Below are positions 1-6,385 of a stretch of 12,766 nucleotides of DNA, in pieces. Position numbers and translations under genes: made by a program. The stretch's first letter is position 1. The number at the start of each line of letters is the position of its first letter. This stretch comes from Pseudomonadota bacterium (lineage in GTDB: Bacteria; Pseudomonadota; Alphaproteobacteria; Rhodospirillales; 2-02-FULL-58-16). The DNA is taken from the NCBI GenBank assembly GCA_022567015.1, contig JADFHR010000076.1, positions 1 to 12,766 of the forward strand. Reading direction: 5' to 3'. Below the pieces are notes generated by a model. It saw only the letters and a list, made by a program, of their open reading frames with translations, ran no database searches and was not told where the DNA came from.

Positions 1-29
1 CCGACGGGCCGCATACGCGACCGGAACGG

Positions 30-123
30 CGGCTTACCAAGGCTTTCGGACGGCGTCGCGCACGCTTCGCGATGCCCCGCATCGCCACAGCGCACGCTTA
101 GGGCCGAAAACCTTGGTAAGCCG
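30..123. repeat. 94-nt imperfect palindrome upstream of the lipoate-ligase gene
   Basis: Outer arms 30-49 and 104-123 are inverted copies over 20 bp with one mismatch (C43 opposite A110). The innermost part, 69-75 with 79-85 (GCGATGC/GCATCGC), is a perfect 7-bp hairpin with a CCC loop. Both share nearly the same centre (76.5 and 77). Between them, 53-56 pairs with 94-97 and 58-61 with 90-93, leaving C57 bulged, so most of the element can fold into one long hairpin. A 10-nt direct repeat (GCGCACGCTT) occurs at 58-67 and 90-99. The element ends 5 nt before the next ATG. It has no T-tract typical of an intrinsic terminator. It could be a small non-autonomous repeat or MITE, or a cis-regulatory structure; the sequence does not decide. 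Confidence 0.7.
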
Positions 124-128
124 TCTCT

Positions 129-1775
129 ATGGGTCATGATCAGCGTCCCTTGGTATCAGGTGGCGAGAGGACGGGCTGCCGACTCGCGGTGGCCGATACC
201 GGGGTGGGCAGCGCCGCCGAGAACATCCGTATCGACCGCGCGCGGCTCGGCGCCTGCGCCCGGGGCGAAGCCCTCCCGCTCCTTCGCTTCTACCGTCTCC
301 GCCCGGCGGCGGTGGTGGGATATCACCAGATGGCGGCGTGCGAGCTTCGCCTGGACTATTGCCGGCGGCAAGGGATCGAGACGGTCCGTCGCCTCACCGG
401 CGGCGGGGCCCTCTATGTGGACGACGCGCAGCTCGCCTGGAGCCTTGTCCTGCCCGTGCCCGGGAGCTGGCGGCGCCGGGGACTGGCCGGCATGCTCGAA
501 GGTCTCTGCGGCGGCGTCGCCGAAGGACTGCGCCGCCTCGGCCTCGAGCCCCGTTTCAAGGCTCCCAACGATTTGGAGATCGGGGGCCGCAAGATCGCAA
601 GCTGCTATCTGGCGCGGGCCGGCGACGGGCTTCTCTTCCACGGCAGCGTTCTCGAGGAGGTGGATATCGCCCGCACCCTGAAGGCGTTGCGCGTGCCGAC
701 GGAAAAGCTTTCTCCGAATGGCCTGGCCGGCGCCCGGCAGCGGCTCACGACCCTGCGCCAGGAACTGGGAGACGTGCCCCCGGCGGATGTGTTGAAAGCC
801 GCCCTGGCGGCCGGGTTGTCGGCCAGCCTCGGCCTCGCGTCCGGGCCCGGCACGGCGGATCCTCCGGTCGCGGGGCGGGTGGACAGGGGCGACGGCCGGG
901 ACATCGGCATCGGCCGGGCGATCGCGGTCGATGCCGGGGACGCCGGATCGGACCCTGCGGACGACGCGCCGCAGGCCGAGGCCCTGTGGCGGACGCCGGG
1001 GGGCCTCCTCCGGGCCCGGCTCGGGTTCGACGCCGATGGCCGTCGCCTGGCATCGGTTCGCATCGCCGGCGACGTCCTTATCGATCCCATCGACCTGTTC
1101 GACCGTCTGGAGAACGAACTTCGAGGGACACCGATCCCCGACGTCCATCGGCGGATTGCGCGGTTCCTTGCCCACGGTCCCTTTGAACTCTGGCGCTTTT
1201 CCGGCGACGATCTCCAGCGTGTCGTGCGGTTAGCCCTGGACCGGCTCCACGAACGGCGGCTGTTCGGAGTCAGCCTGGAGCAGGCCAACCGCCTGACGGT
1301 CATGGATCCCGACGGATCACCGGCGGCGGATATCGTGGGAAGGGCCGGGGTTGTGCTGGTTCCCTACTGCGCGAAACCGTCGTGGTGCAAGTGGCGTCAC
1401 CGCGACGGCTGCTCGGAATGCGGCCTGTGCGAGGTCGGCGAGGCCTACCGGCTGGGCCGCCAGCGGGGGCTGCCGGTGGTCACCATCACCGACTACGATC
1501 ACCTGTGCCGCACCTTCGCGGCGCTTCGCCGCCAGGGGGTCGAGGGCTTCATCGGCATGTGCTGCCAGAACTTCTTCATCAAGCGGCACCGGGCGTTCCG
1601 AGACTCCGGGTTGTCCATGGTGCTGATGGACGTTACCGGCTCCAACTGCTACGAGCTGGGCCAGGAGGAAGCGGCCTACCGCGGTGCCTTCGAGGCCAAG
1701 GCCGATCTCGACATTCCCCTTTTACGGGCGGTGATGCGCCGGGTCCCGAGCCGCACGCCGCGGACCGACGGGTGA
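129..1775 (+). CDS. Lipoate-protein ligase A-like protein fused to a C-terminal DUF116 domain
   Basis: The N-terminal part (about residues 18-235) resembles the LplA/BPL catalytic fold: SAAENIRID near 28-36, RRLTGGG at 87-93, and KAPNDLEIGGRKIA at 144-157 with K155 at the position of the LplA catalytic lysine, then HGSVLEEVD. This family attaches lipoate, octanoate or a similar acid to lysines of acceptor proteins through an adenylate. A low-complexity Gly/Asp/Ala linker (about 237-283) leads to an LplA-like accessory region (287-376, with GGLLRARLGF and IAGDVLI). Residues 408-540 look like DUF116, with cysteines 414, 420, 428, 431, 434, 460, 478, 479 and 507, including a CxxCxxC run at 428-434 that could hold a metal or Fe-S cluster. 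No clear Shine-Dalgarno precedes the ATG at 129. A GTG at 189 (residue 21) is a possible alternative start close to where homology begins. Substrate and the role of DUF116 are not known. Confidence 0.8.
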   Translation: MGHDQRPLVSGGERTGCRLAVADTGVGSAAENIRIDRARLGACARGEALPLLRFYRLRPAAVVGYHQMAACELRLDYCRRQGIETVRRLTGGGALYVDDAQLAWSLVLPVPGSWRRRGLAGMLEGLCGGVAEGLRRLGLEPRFKAPNDLEIGGRKIASCYLARAGDGLLFHGSVLEEVDIARTLKALRVPTEKLSPNGLAGARQRLTTLRQELGDVPPADVLKAALAAGLSASLGLASGPGTADPPVAGRVDRGDGRDIGIGRAIAVDAGDAGSDPADDAPQAEALWRTPGGLLRARLGFDADGRRLASVRIAGDVLIDPIDLFDRLENELRGTPIPDVHRRIARFLAHGPFELWRFSGDDLQRVVRLALDRLHERRLFGVSLEQANRLTVMDPDGSPAADIVGRAGVVLVPYCAKPSWCKWRHRDGCSECGLCEVGEAYRLGRQRGLPVVTITDYDHLCRTFAALRRQGVEGFIGMCCQNFFIKRHRAFRDSGLSMVLMDVTGSNCYELGQEEAAYRGAFEAKADLDIPLLRAVMRRVPSRTPRTDG

Positions 1776-2003
1776 GCCCTGGCCGGCCCCGGTGGATAGG
1801 CCCGAACGCTTCACCCCCGCCGAATTTCCTTGCACACGATGTCTGGACCGCGCACATTGGGGGCATCGGTTACACATTATCCTGGCGTACCCGCTTAGGC
1901 GCTTTTGCTCTTCGCCGAGTTACCCCGAGAAATAGTGGAGCCATATGACACCGCTGGAAGCGGTTCGCCCTAACCCGATACCTTGAAAGGACAAGACGAG
2001 ATC
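1776..2003 (+). other. Non-coding leader region upstream of the cold-shock gene
   Basis: This 228-nt stretch carries no credible gene. It probably holds the promoter and a long 5' leader for the cold-shock gene, as is common for cspA-type genes. A small perfect hairpin (CCGCT, GGA loop, AGCGG) lies at 1951-1963, and AAAGGA at 1986-1991 is the likely ribosome-binding site, 12 nt before the ATG. I found no convincing -35/-10 pair with proper spacing. Confidence 0.35.
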
Positions 2004-2213
2004 ATGACCACCGGAACGGTAAAATGGTTCAATCCGACAAAGGGATATGGCTTCATTGCACCGAACGACGGCTCCAAGGACGCCTTCGTCCACATTTCCG
2101 CCGTCGAACGGGCGGGACTGACGACTCTCAACGAAGGGCAAAAGGTCGAATACGAACTCGTGCCCGGTCAAAACGGCAAGTCCTCGGCGGAAAACCTGGT
2201 CGTCCTCGACTGA
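2004..2213 (+). CDS. CspA-family cold-shock protein
   Basis: This 69-residue protein is a single cold-shock (OB-fold) domain, the usual size for the family. It opens with TGTVKWFNPTKGYGFI, containing the RNP1-like motif KGYGFI (residues 13-18), followed by RNP2-like AFVHIS (27-32). These aromatic residues bind single-stranded RNA or DNA, so the protein is expected to act as a cytoplasmic RNA chaperone. The ATG at 2004 is preferred to the in-frame TTG at 1983 because homology begins there and AAAGGA lies upstream. The protein ends SAENLVVLD, a typical terminus. It stands alone between the lipoate-ligase fusion and a small basic protein. The long leader hints at post-transcriptional control, but whether it is cold-induced cannot be told from sequence. 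Confidence 0.95.
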   Translation: MTTGTVKWFNPTKGYGFIAPNDGSKDAFVHISAVERAGLTTLNEGQKVEYELVPGQNGKSSAENLVVLD

Positions 2214-2323
2214 CGTGTCCCGCTTGGCCATCTTCGGTGCCTTGGCGCCGATGTCATTCGGTTTCCGGCAACAGGTTCGTCAGGTGATGCGCCGTCGTGG
2301 GCGGACCGACGGAAAGAGCTAAT

Positions 2324-2533
2324 ATGCCCCGCAAACCCAACTACAAGTTCGAACGCCTGGAACGCCAGAGGCAAAAAGCCGCCAAGAAAGCCGCGCGGCT
2401 CGATGCCAAAAAGGAAAAAACGGAAAAAAGAAAGGCGGAGATCGCCGGCCTTGTGCCGGCCGACGACGGATTCGCCGGCTCCCCCGGGGAGCCGCCGGGC
2501 CCGCCCCAGGAGGACGGTGAACCGACCCGGTGA
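2324..2533 (+). CDS. Small highly basic protein of unknown function
   Basis: A 69-residue protein begins MPRKPNYKFERLERQRQKAA. Residues 8-47 are almost entirely Lys, Arg, Ala, Glu and Gln, and should form one charged helix or short coiled coil. The C-terminal third (about 50-69) is a Gly/Pro/Asp-rich, probably disordered tail. There is no signal peptide or membrane segment. The start is supported by GGAAAGAG at 2311-2318, 5 nt before the ATG. Similar K/R-rich proteins with an RKPNY-like N-terminus are, from memory, common but uncharacterised in alphaproteobacteria. The basic helix would suit RNA, DNA or ribosome binding, but that is inference only. Confidence 0.7.
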   Translation: MPRKPNYKFERLERQRQKAAKKAARLDAKKEKTEKRKAEIAGLVPADDGFAGSPGEPPGPPQEDGEPTR

Positions 2534-2562
2534 GGGGTGGCATAACGGTTTGTGCCCGGCTT

Positions 2563-2577
2563 CCGGCCGCGGGCCGG
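2563..2577 (+). terminator. GC-rich stem-loop downstream of the small basic gene
   Basis: CCGGCC at 2563-2568 pairs perfectly with GGCCGG at 2572-2577 across a 3-nt GCG loop, and further C/G pairing flanks it. It sits 30 nt after the stop of the small basic gene. No T-tract follows, so it is at best a weak or Rho-assisted terminator, or a 3'-end protector. Confidence 0.25.
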
Positions 2578-2851
2578 GGAAAGCGGCCTCGGTCTTCCGC
2601 GCCGATGCGCCGGTAACGGAAATCGGGGGCCTCGGCCGCGGCCAACTCGACGATCCGGCGATGTTCCGGTGATTTGTCGCCAACGGGATCCGTCAACGCG
2701 GCGTCGCCGGCCAGCGCCAGGGGCTTGGCGGCGGCAACCCCCAGCGGTCTCACCCAATGCGCAGGACGAGCACGGTCCGGGCATCCGGTCCGCCCCCCGG
2801 CGCCCTGCCCCCACGAACGATACCACTTTTTGAGGTAAAACCGGTTGCGAT

Positions 2852-2877
2852 GGGCAGGCCCGGTCGGGCCAATGCCC
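2852..2877. other. Compound stem-loop in the intergenic region
   Basis: GGGCA (2852-2856) pairs with TGCCC (2873-2877), and GGCCC (2857-2861) with GGGCC (2866-2870), around a 4-nt loop with an AA bulge at 2871-2872. That gives ten base pairs, mostly G-C. The function is unknown. It lies beyond the likely tyrS terminator and could belong to a small RNA or to the end of the plus-strand transcript. Confidence 0.35.
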
Positions 2878-2893
2878 GTGTGCAGCCAGTGTC

Positions 2894-2926
2894 CGAAAAA
2901 AGTCAAACCCGGTAGTTCGCCGGGTT
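2894..2926 (-). terminator. Probable intrinsic terminator of tyrS
   Basis: Read on the minus strand, a 7-bp stem AACCCGG/CCGGGTT (2920-2926 with 2906-2912, 7-nt loop) is followed after 4 nt by a run of six T (2896-2901). It begins 65 nt beyond the tyrS stop codon. The 4-nt gap before the T-run makes it less than ideal. Confidence 0.55.
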
Positions 2927-2938
2927 GGTTACGGTTGC

Positions 2939-2981
2939 CCGGTGTGGACCCGTGAGCGGACATCGCCGCTCGCCACACCGG
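2939..2981 (-). other. Long stem-loop directly after the tyrS stop
   Basis: A 9-bp stem (2939-2947 with 2973-2981, CCGGTGTGG/CCACACCGG) encloses a second 6-bp stem (2954-2959 with 2966-2971). On the minus strand it starts 10 nt past the tyrS stop and precedes the T-tract hairpin, so it probably belongs to the tyrS mRNA 3' end. Confidence 0.45.
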
Positions 2982-2991
2982 TCAATGAGTC

Positions 2992-4245
2992 CTAGACCGC
3001 CCGCACGACGGCGTGGCGCTTCCTGCCGGCGGAGAGCTTGATCACCCCTTCGCCGGTGAGGTCGGCGAGGCCCACCAGCCGGGTCTCGTCGGTGATGACG
3101 GCGCCGTTGAGGCGGCCGCCGCCGCCCTTGATCAGGCGCCGGGCCTCGCCGTTGGTTTTGGCCAGGTTGGCGCGCCGCAAAAGCTCGAAGGCGGGGATGC
3201 CGTTTTCCAGGTCCGCCCGGGGCACGTCGACGGTGGGAAGCTGGTCGCCGCTGCCGCCTTCGTCGAAGGTTTGGCGCGCCGTCTCGGCGGCGGCGGCGGC
3301 GGCCCCGGCGCCGTGGCACAGGCCGGTCGCCGCGTCCGCCAGGACCTTCTTCGCCTGGTTGATCTCGACGCCCTCGAGGGCTTCGAGGCGCCGCACCTCG
3401 TCGAGGTCCAGGTCGGTGAACAGGCGCAGGAACCGGCCGACGTCGGCGTCGTCGGTGTCGCGCCAGTACTGCCAGTATTCATAAGGCGACAGCATTTCGG
3501 CGTTCAGCCACACCGCGCCGGCCGCGGTCTTGCCCATCTTGGCGCCGCCCGACGTGGTCAACAGCGGCGTCGTCAGCCCGAACAGCGCCCGGCCACCCAG
3601 CCGGCGGCCCAGGTCCACGCCGTTGACGATGTTGCCCCATTGATCGGACCCGCCCATTTGCAGCTCGCAGCCGTAGCGCCGGCTCACCTCGACGAAGTCG
3701 TAGGCCTGCAGGACCATGTAATTGAACTCGAGCAGGCTGAGGGTCTGCTCGCGGTCCAGGCGCAGCTTCACGCTGTCGAAGGCGAGCATGCGGTTGACCG
3801 AGAAGTGGCGCCCGAAATCGCGCAGGAACGGGATGTATTCAAGGCCGTCCAGCCAGTCCGCGTTGTTGACCATGACGGCGTCCGACGGCCCCTCGCCGAA
3901 GCTCAGGAACCGGGAAAAGACCTCCCCGATCCCCGCCATGTTGGCGGCGATCTCGTCGTCGCTGAGAAGCTTGCGGCTTTCGTCCTTGCCCGACGGATCG
4001 CCGACCTTGGTCGTGCCCCCGCCCATCAGCACGATGGGCTTGTGGCCGGTGCGCTGTAGTATCCTGAGCAGCATGATGGAGACCAGGCTGCCGGCGTGCA
4101 GGCTGGGGGCGGTGCAGTCGAAGCCGATGTACGCGGTGACGGCCTTCCCGGAGGCCAGGAGGTCGAGCCCGTCGAGGTCCGTGCACTGGTGCAGGTAGCC
4201 TCGCTCGACGACGGTGCGGATAAAGTCCGAGCGGTGGGTGGTCAT
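2992..4245 (-). CDS. tyrS: Tyrosyl-tRNA synthetase
   Basis: This 417-residue class I aminoacyl-tRNA synthetase charges tRNA-Tyr with tyrosine in the cytoplasm. The nucleotide-binding HIGH signature appears as HAGS at residues 50-53, after YIGFDCTAPSL. The tyrosine pocket motif QMGGSDQWGN is at 196-205, and the KMSKS loop appears as KMGKT at 236-240, a variant I associate with alphaproteobacteria. An Ala-rich stretch (313-320) precedes the C-terminal S4-type RNA-binding domain (about 352-414, with FELLRRANLAKTNGEARRLI). Length is normal for the TyrS family. The start ATG at 4245 gives the expected N-terminus, although the Shine-Dalgarno is weak. The gene diverges from anmK across 129 nt and is followed by two stem-loops and a T-tract. 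Confidence 0.97.
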   Translation of the reverse strand: MTTHRSDFIRTVVERGYLHQCTDLDGLDLLASGKAVTAYIGFDCTAPSLHAGSLVSIMLLRILQRTGHKPIVLMGGGTTKVGDPSGKDESRKLLSDDEIAANMAGIGEVFSRFLSFGEGPSDAVMVNNADWLDGLEYIPFLRDFGRHFSVNRMLAFDSVKLRLDREQTLSLLEFNYMVLQAYDFVEVSRRYGCELQMGGSDQWGNIVNGVDLGRRLGGRALFGLTTPLLTTSGGAKMGKTAAGAVWLNAEMLSPYEYWQYWRDTDDADVGRFLRLFTDLDLDEVRRLEALEGVEINQAKKVLADAATGLCHGAGAAAAAAETARQTFDEGGSGDQLPTVDVPRADLENGIPAFELLRRANLAKTNGEARRLIKGGGGRLNGAVITDETRLVGLADLTGEGVIKLSAGRKRHAVVRAV

Positions 4246-4293
4246 CGACGTTCCGCGTTATTATTGCCGATGGGCCGCGCCTGTCCCCGGCCC

Positions 4294-4322
4294 TTGCCGG
4301 GCGGGCGCGAAATTAACACTAT
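4294..4322 (+). promoter_or_regulatory. Candidate sigma70 promoter for anmK
   Basis: TTGCCG (4294-4299) and CACTAT (4317-4322) are 17 nt apart in the tyrS-anmK divergent gap. Both hexamers are only half-matches, so this is tentative. A 7-bp hairpin (4325-4331 with 4344-4350) follows in the presumed leader. Confidence 0.25.
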
Positions 4323-4374
4323 CACCGCCGGCGCACAACGCCACCGGCGGGGCGGTCGAACAAAGGGATGCGGT

Positions 4375-5484
4375 ATGGCCGGTCACGAGCCACTGACGGC
4401 GCTGGGATTGATGAGCGGAACGTCGCTGGACGGCATCGACGCGGCGATCCTGCGCACCGACGGGGAACGGGTGCTCTGCGTCGGTGCGGCGGCGACGGTT
4501 CCCTACGACGACGCCTTCCGCGAACGCCTGCGCGGGGTGCTCGGGGACGGCCGCGCCACCGCCGGCGAGACGGCGGCGGTGACGCGGGCGTTGACCCTGA
4601 AGCATGCCGCGGCGGTGGAGAGCCTGCTTGCGAAAAGCCGTGCCGGGGACCCGGAATTCCCGCCCGTCGACCTCATCGGCTTCCACGGCCACACCATCGT
4701 CCACCGCCCCGCAGACGGCGTCACCCGCCAGATCGGCGACGGCGCGCTGCTGGCGCGGACGACCGGCATATCCGTGGTCGACGACTTCCGCGGCCGCGAC
4801 CTGGCGCACGGGGGCGAAGGCGCGCCCCTGGCGCCGCTCTATCACGCCGCCCTGGCCCGGGAGCTCGTCCGGCCGGTGGCCGTCCTCAACATCGGCGGCG
4901 TCGCCAACGTCACCTGGATCGGCGCCGGCGACGATATCCTCGCCTTCGACACCGGCCCGGGGAACGCCCTCATCGACGACTGGGTCCGCGCCGCCACCGG
5001 CCGGCCCATGGACGAGGACGGCCGCCTGGCGCGCTCGGGACAAGCCCACGAGCACATCGTCGCGGCCCTGCTGGATCACCCCTACTTCCGCCGGCCGCCG
5101 CCCAAGTCCCTGGACCGGGGCGATTTCGCCGCCGACGCCGTGTCCCATCTGTCGCCGGCCGACGGCGCGGCGACGCTGACGGCGTTCACCGCCGGCGCCG
5201 TGGCCGGCGCCCGGGCGTTCCTGCCCGCCGCGCCCTTGCGCTGGCTGGTGTGCGGGGGCGGGCGCCGCAACCGGGCCCTGATGGCGGCCCTCGAAGATGC
5301 CCTGGAGACGGCCGTCGAGCCGGTGGAGACGGTGGGCTGGCTGGGCGACGCCCTGGAGGCCCAGGCCTTCGCCTTCCTGGCGGTGCGCTCGCTCTACGGC
5401 CTGCCGCTCAGCCTGCCGGCGACCACGGGCGTCGCCCGGCCGATGGGCGGCGGCACCCTGCATAAGGCGCCCGGCCGCGTGTAA
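4375..5484 (+). CDS. anmK: Anhydro-N-acetylmuramic acid kinase
   Basis: This 369-residue cytoplasmic enzyme phosphorylates and opens 1,6-anhydro-N-acetylmuramic acid to MurNAc-6-phosphate during cell-wall recycling. The family pattern is complete: the ATP-binding GLMSGTSLDGID at 11-22, GFHGHTIVHRP at 102-112, GDGALLARTTGISVVDDFRGRD at 121-142, GGEGAPLAP at 146-154, LNIGGVANV at 171-179 and FDTGPGN at 191-197, whose Asp is the expected catalytic base. GGG at 294-296 and ARPMGGGTLH near the end complete the actin-like ATPase fold. Length is typical. The ATG at 4375 has AAGGGA about 7 nt upstream, and homology starts a few residues in; the open frame extends upstream into tyrS antisense but without support. 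The gene ends 13 nt from the converging hydrolase gene. Confidence 0.96.
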   Translation: MAGHEPLTALGLMSGTSLDGIDAAILRTDGERVLCVGAAATVPYDDAFRERLRGVLGDGRATAGETAAVTRALTLKHAAAVESLLAKSRAGDPEFPPVDLIGFHGHTIVHRPADGVTRQIGDGALLARTTGISVVDDFRGRDLAHGGEGAPLAPLYHAALARELVRPVAVLNIGGVANVTWIGAGDDILAFDTGPGNALIDDWVRAATGRPMDEDGRLARSGQAHEHIVAALLDHPYFRRPPPKSLDRGDFAADAVSHLSPADGAATLTAFTAGAVAGARAFLPAAPLRWLVCGGGRRNRALMAALEDALETAVEPVETVGWLGDALEAQAFAFLAVRSLYGLPLSLPATTGVARPMGGGTLHKAPGRV

Positions 5485-5497
5485 GGGGGGGGCCGGC

Positions 5498-6145
5498 CTA
5501 CGCCGCCTGGGCCAGAACCTTGTCCAGGTAGTCGTCGATGTGGCCGTTGAGGATATCCATGTGGTCGGCGTAGAAATGGTCGCCGCCTTCGATCACCCGG
5601 TAGTCGATGGTGATGTTCTTCTGGCTGGAGACCTTTTGCGTCAGCTTCTCCACCGCCGCAATGGGAACCACCTCGTCCTTGTCGCCATGGACGATCATGC
5701 CCGAGGCGGGACACGGCGCAAGGAACGAGAAATCCTGATAGCTGGCCGGCGGCGACACCGAAATGAAGCCGCTGATCTCGGGACGGCGCATCATCAACTG
5801 CATGGAGATCCAGGCCCCGAACGAATAGCCGCCGATCCAGCACCGGGGCGCATTGGGGTTGTGGGCCTGCATCCAGTCCAGGGCCGACGCGGCATCGCTG
5901 AGCTCCCCCTGGCCGCTGTCGAACCGGCCCTGGGAGCGGCCGACACCGCGGAAATTGAATCGCAACGCCGAAAAGCCCCGGCGCACGAAGGTCTGATACA
6001 TGGCATACACCACCTTGTTGTTCATGGTGCCGCCGTACTGGGGATGGGGGTGCAACAGCAGCGCAATGGGAGCATTGCTCTGTTTGGCGTGGTGGTAACG
6101 GCCTTCGAGACGGCCCTCGGCTCCGTTGAAGATGACTTCCGGCAT
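5498..6145 (-). CDS. Alpha/beta hydrolase of unknown substrate
   Basis: This 215-residue single-domain alpha/beta hydrolase resembles the small COG2945-type group. The N-terminus carries LLHPHPQYGGTM (30-41), an oxyanion-region motif typical of that group, then FNFRGVGRSQG (63-73). The nucleophile elbow is GYSFG at 106-110 (Ser108), the acid is probably Asp157 in HGDKDEVVP, and the histidine is His190 in GGDHFY. There is no signal peptide, so it should be cytoplasmic. AGGAA lies just before the ATG. It converges with anmK on one side and diverges from the cysE array on the other; an IscR-like site (6197-6221) lies 51 nt upstream of its start codon. Whether it is an esterase, thioesterase or other hydrolase cannot be told. 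Confidence 0.85.
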   Translation of the reverse strand: MPEVIFNGAEGRLEGRYHHAKQSNAPIALLLHPHPQYGGTMNNKVVYAMYQTFVRRGFSALRFNFRGVGRSQGRFDSGQGELSDAASALDWMQAHNPNAPRCWIGGYSFGAWISMQLMMRRPEISGFISVSPPASYQDFSFLAPCPASGMIVHGDKDEVVPIAAVEKLTQKVSSQKNITIDYRVIEGGDHFYADHMDILNGHIDDYLDKVLAQAA

Positions 6146-6196
6146 GGTTCCTGGCGAAACGTTAGCGTTGGATGCGAACCCGGCCGTTCACGGGGA

Positions 6197-6221
6197 ATTC
6201 CTGACAAACGCGGTCGGGTAT
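6197..6221 (+). promoter_or_regulatory. IscR type 1-like binding site, distal
   Basis: The half-sites CCTGAC (6200-6205) and GTCGGGTAT (6213-6221) are separated by 7 nt, which matches the pattern I recall for [2Fe-2S]-IscR type 1 sites (YYGAC-N7-GTCRRSTAT with flanking AT). It lies in the gap between the hydrolase gene and cysE, about 36 nt upstream of the -35 hexamer of the predicted cysE promoter. Confidence 0.5.
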
Positions 6222-6252
6222 TTCCCACCCGGCGCAGCCGTGCTGGGCGGAT

Positions 6253-6277
6253 AATCTTGATACCAATGGTCGGCCAT
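6253..6277 (+). promoter_or_regulatory. IscR type 1-like site overlapping the cysE promoter
   Basis: This second copy has the same geometry: CTTGAT (6256-6261), 7 nt, then GTCGGCCAT (6269-6277). It is weaker than the distal site in the left half but covers the -35 hexamer and spacer of the predicted promoter, where a bound repressor would block RNA polymerase. This arrangement recalls the E. coli iscR promoter. Confidence 0.45.
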
Positions 6278-6285
6278 CGTATATA
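6257..6285 (+). promoter_or_regulatory. Sigma70-type promoter of the cysE-iscR array
   Basis: TTGATA (6257-6262) and TATATA (6280-6285) are separated by exactly 17 nt. It is the best -35/-10 pair I found in the window. The predicted start near 6292 leaves a leader of about 94 nt before the cysE ATG. Confidence 0.65.
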
Positions 6286-6372
6286 CCAAAGAGGTAACAA
6301 AGGGCACGCGGACGCCCGCACACCGGGGAGCGTACACGCGACCCTTGGGAACACTGATGGCTACTCCTAAGA

Positions 6373-6378
6373 TATAAT
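6373..6378 (+). promoter_or_regulatory. Perfect -10 hexamer 7 nt before the cysE ATG
   Basis: TATAAT ends 7 nt before the ATG at 6386, so transcription from it would begin at or next to the start codon and give a leaderless mRNA. There is no good -35 at 16-18 nt. cysE also lacks a Shine-Dalgarno, which fits this idea. The hexamer could still be chance in an AT-rich patch. Confidence 0.35.
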
Positions 6379-6385
6379 AAAACCA

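Larger units (their letters stand above)
2534..2938. other. Gene-free interval with several stem-loops
   Basis: No supported gene lies between the small basic protein and the tail of tyrS. A GC hairpin lies at 2563-2577 and a compound hairpin at 2852-2877, with short T and A tracts around 2827-2840. A minus-strand reading frame across about 2571-2880 has fairly ordinary amino-acid composition in its middle, but I recognise no family and see no convincing start signal, so it is not called. Confidence 0.4.

Noticed and set aside
2235..2250. Hairpin CGGTGCC/GGCGCCG after the cold-shock gene as its terminator
   Set aside because: The loop would be only 2 nt, one pair is a wobble, and no T-tract follows.
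2571..2880. Minus-strand frame in the gap before tyrS with an ordinary-looking middle (contains SPEHRRIVELAAAEAPDF)
   Set aside because: No family recognised, no start signal, flanks are Arg/Pro/Gly-rich noise and the region is full of stem-loops. It could be a decayed gene but cannot be supported.
4261..5463. Long minus-strand open frame antisense to anmK
   Set aside because: It is the shadow of anmK, which has the full family motif set; no recognisable domain on the opposite strand.
4368..5465. Alternative plus-strand frame starting at an ATG 7 nt before the anmK start
   Set aside because: Arg/Pro-rich shadow frame; the in-frame ATG at 4375 gives the complete AnmK sequence.
6267..6370. 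34-codon open frame ahead of cysE as a leader peptide
   Set aside because: Its ATG lies inside the promoter spacer, upstream of the predicted transcription start, and there is no ribosome-binding site or run of Cys/Ser codons.
6286..6385. Possible sulfur or SAM riboswitch in the cysE leader
   Set aside because: I found only short pairings (AAGGG/CCCTT) and none of the conserved core bases I know for SAM-II or related riboswitches.
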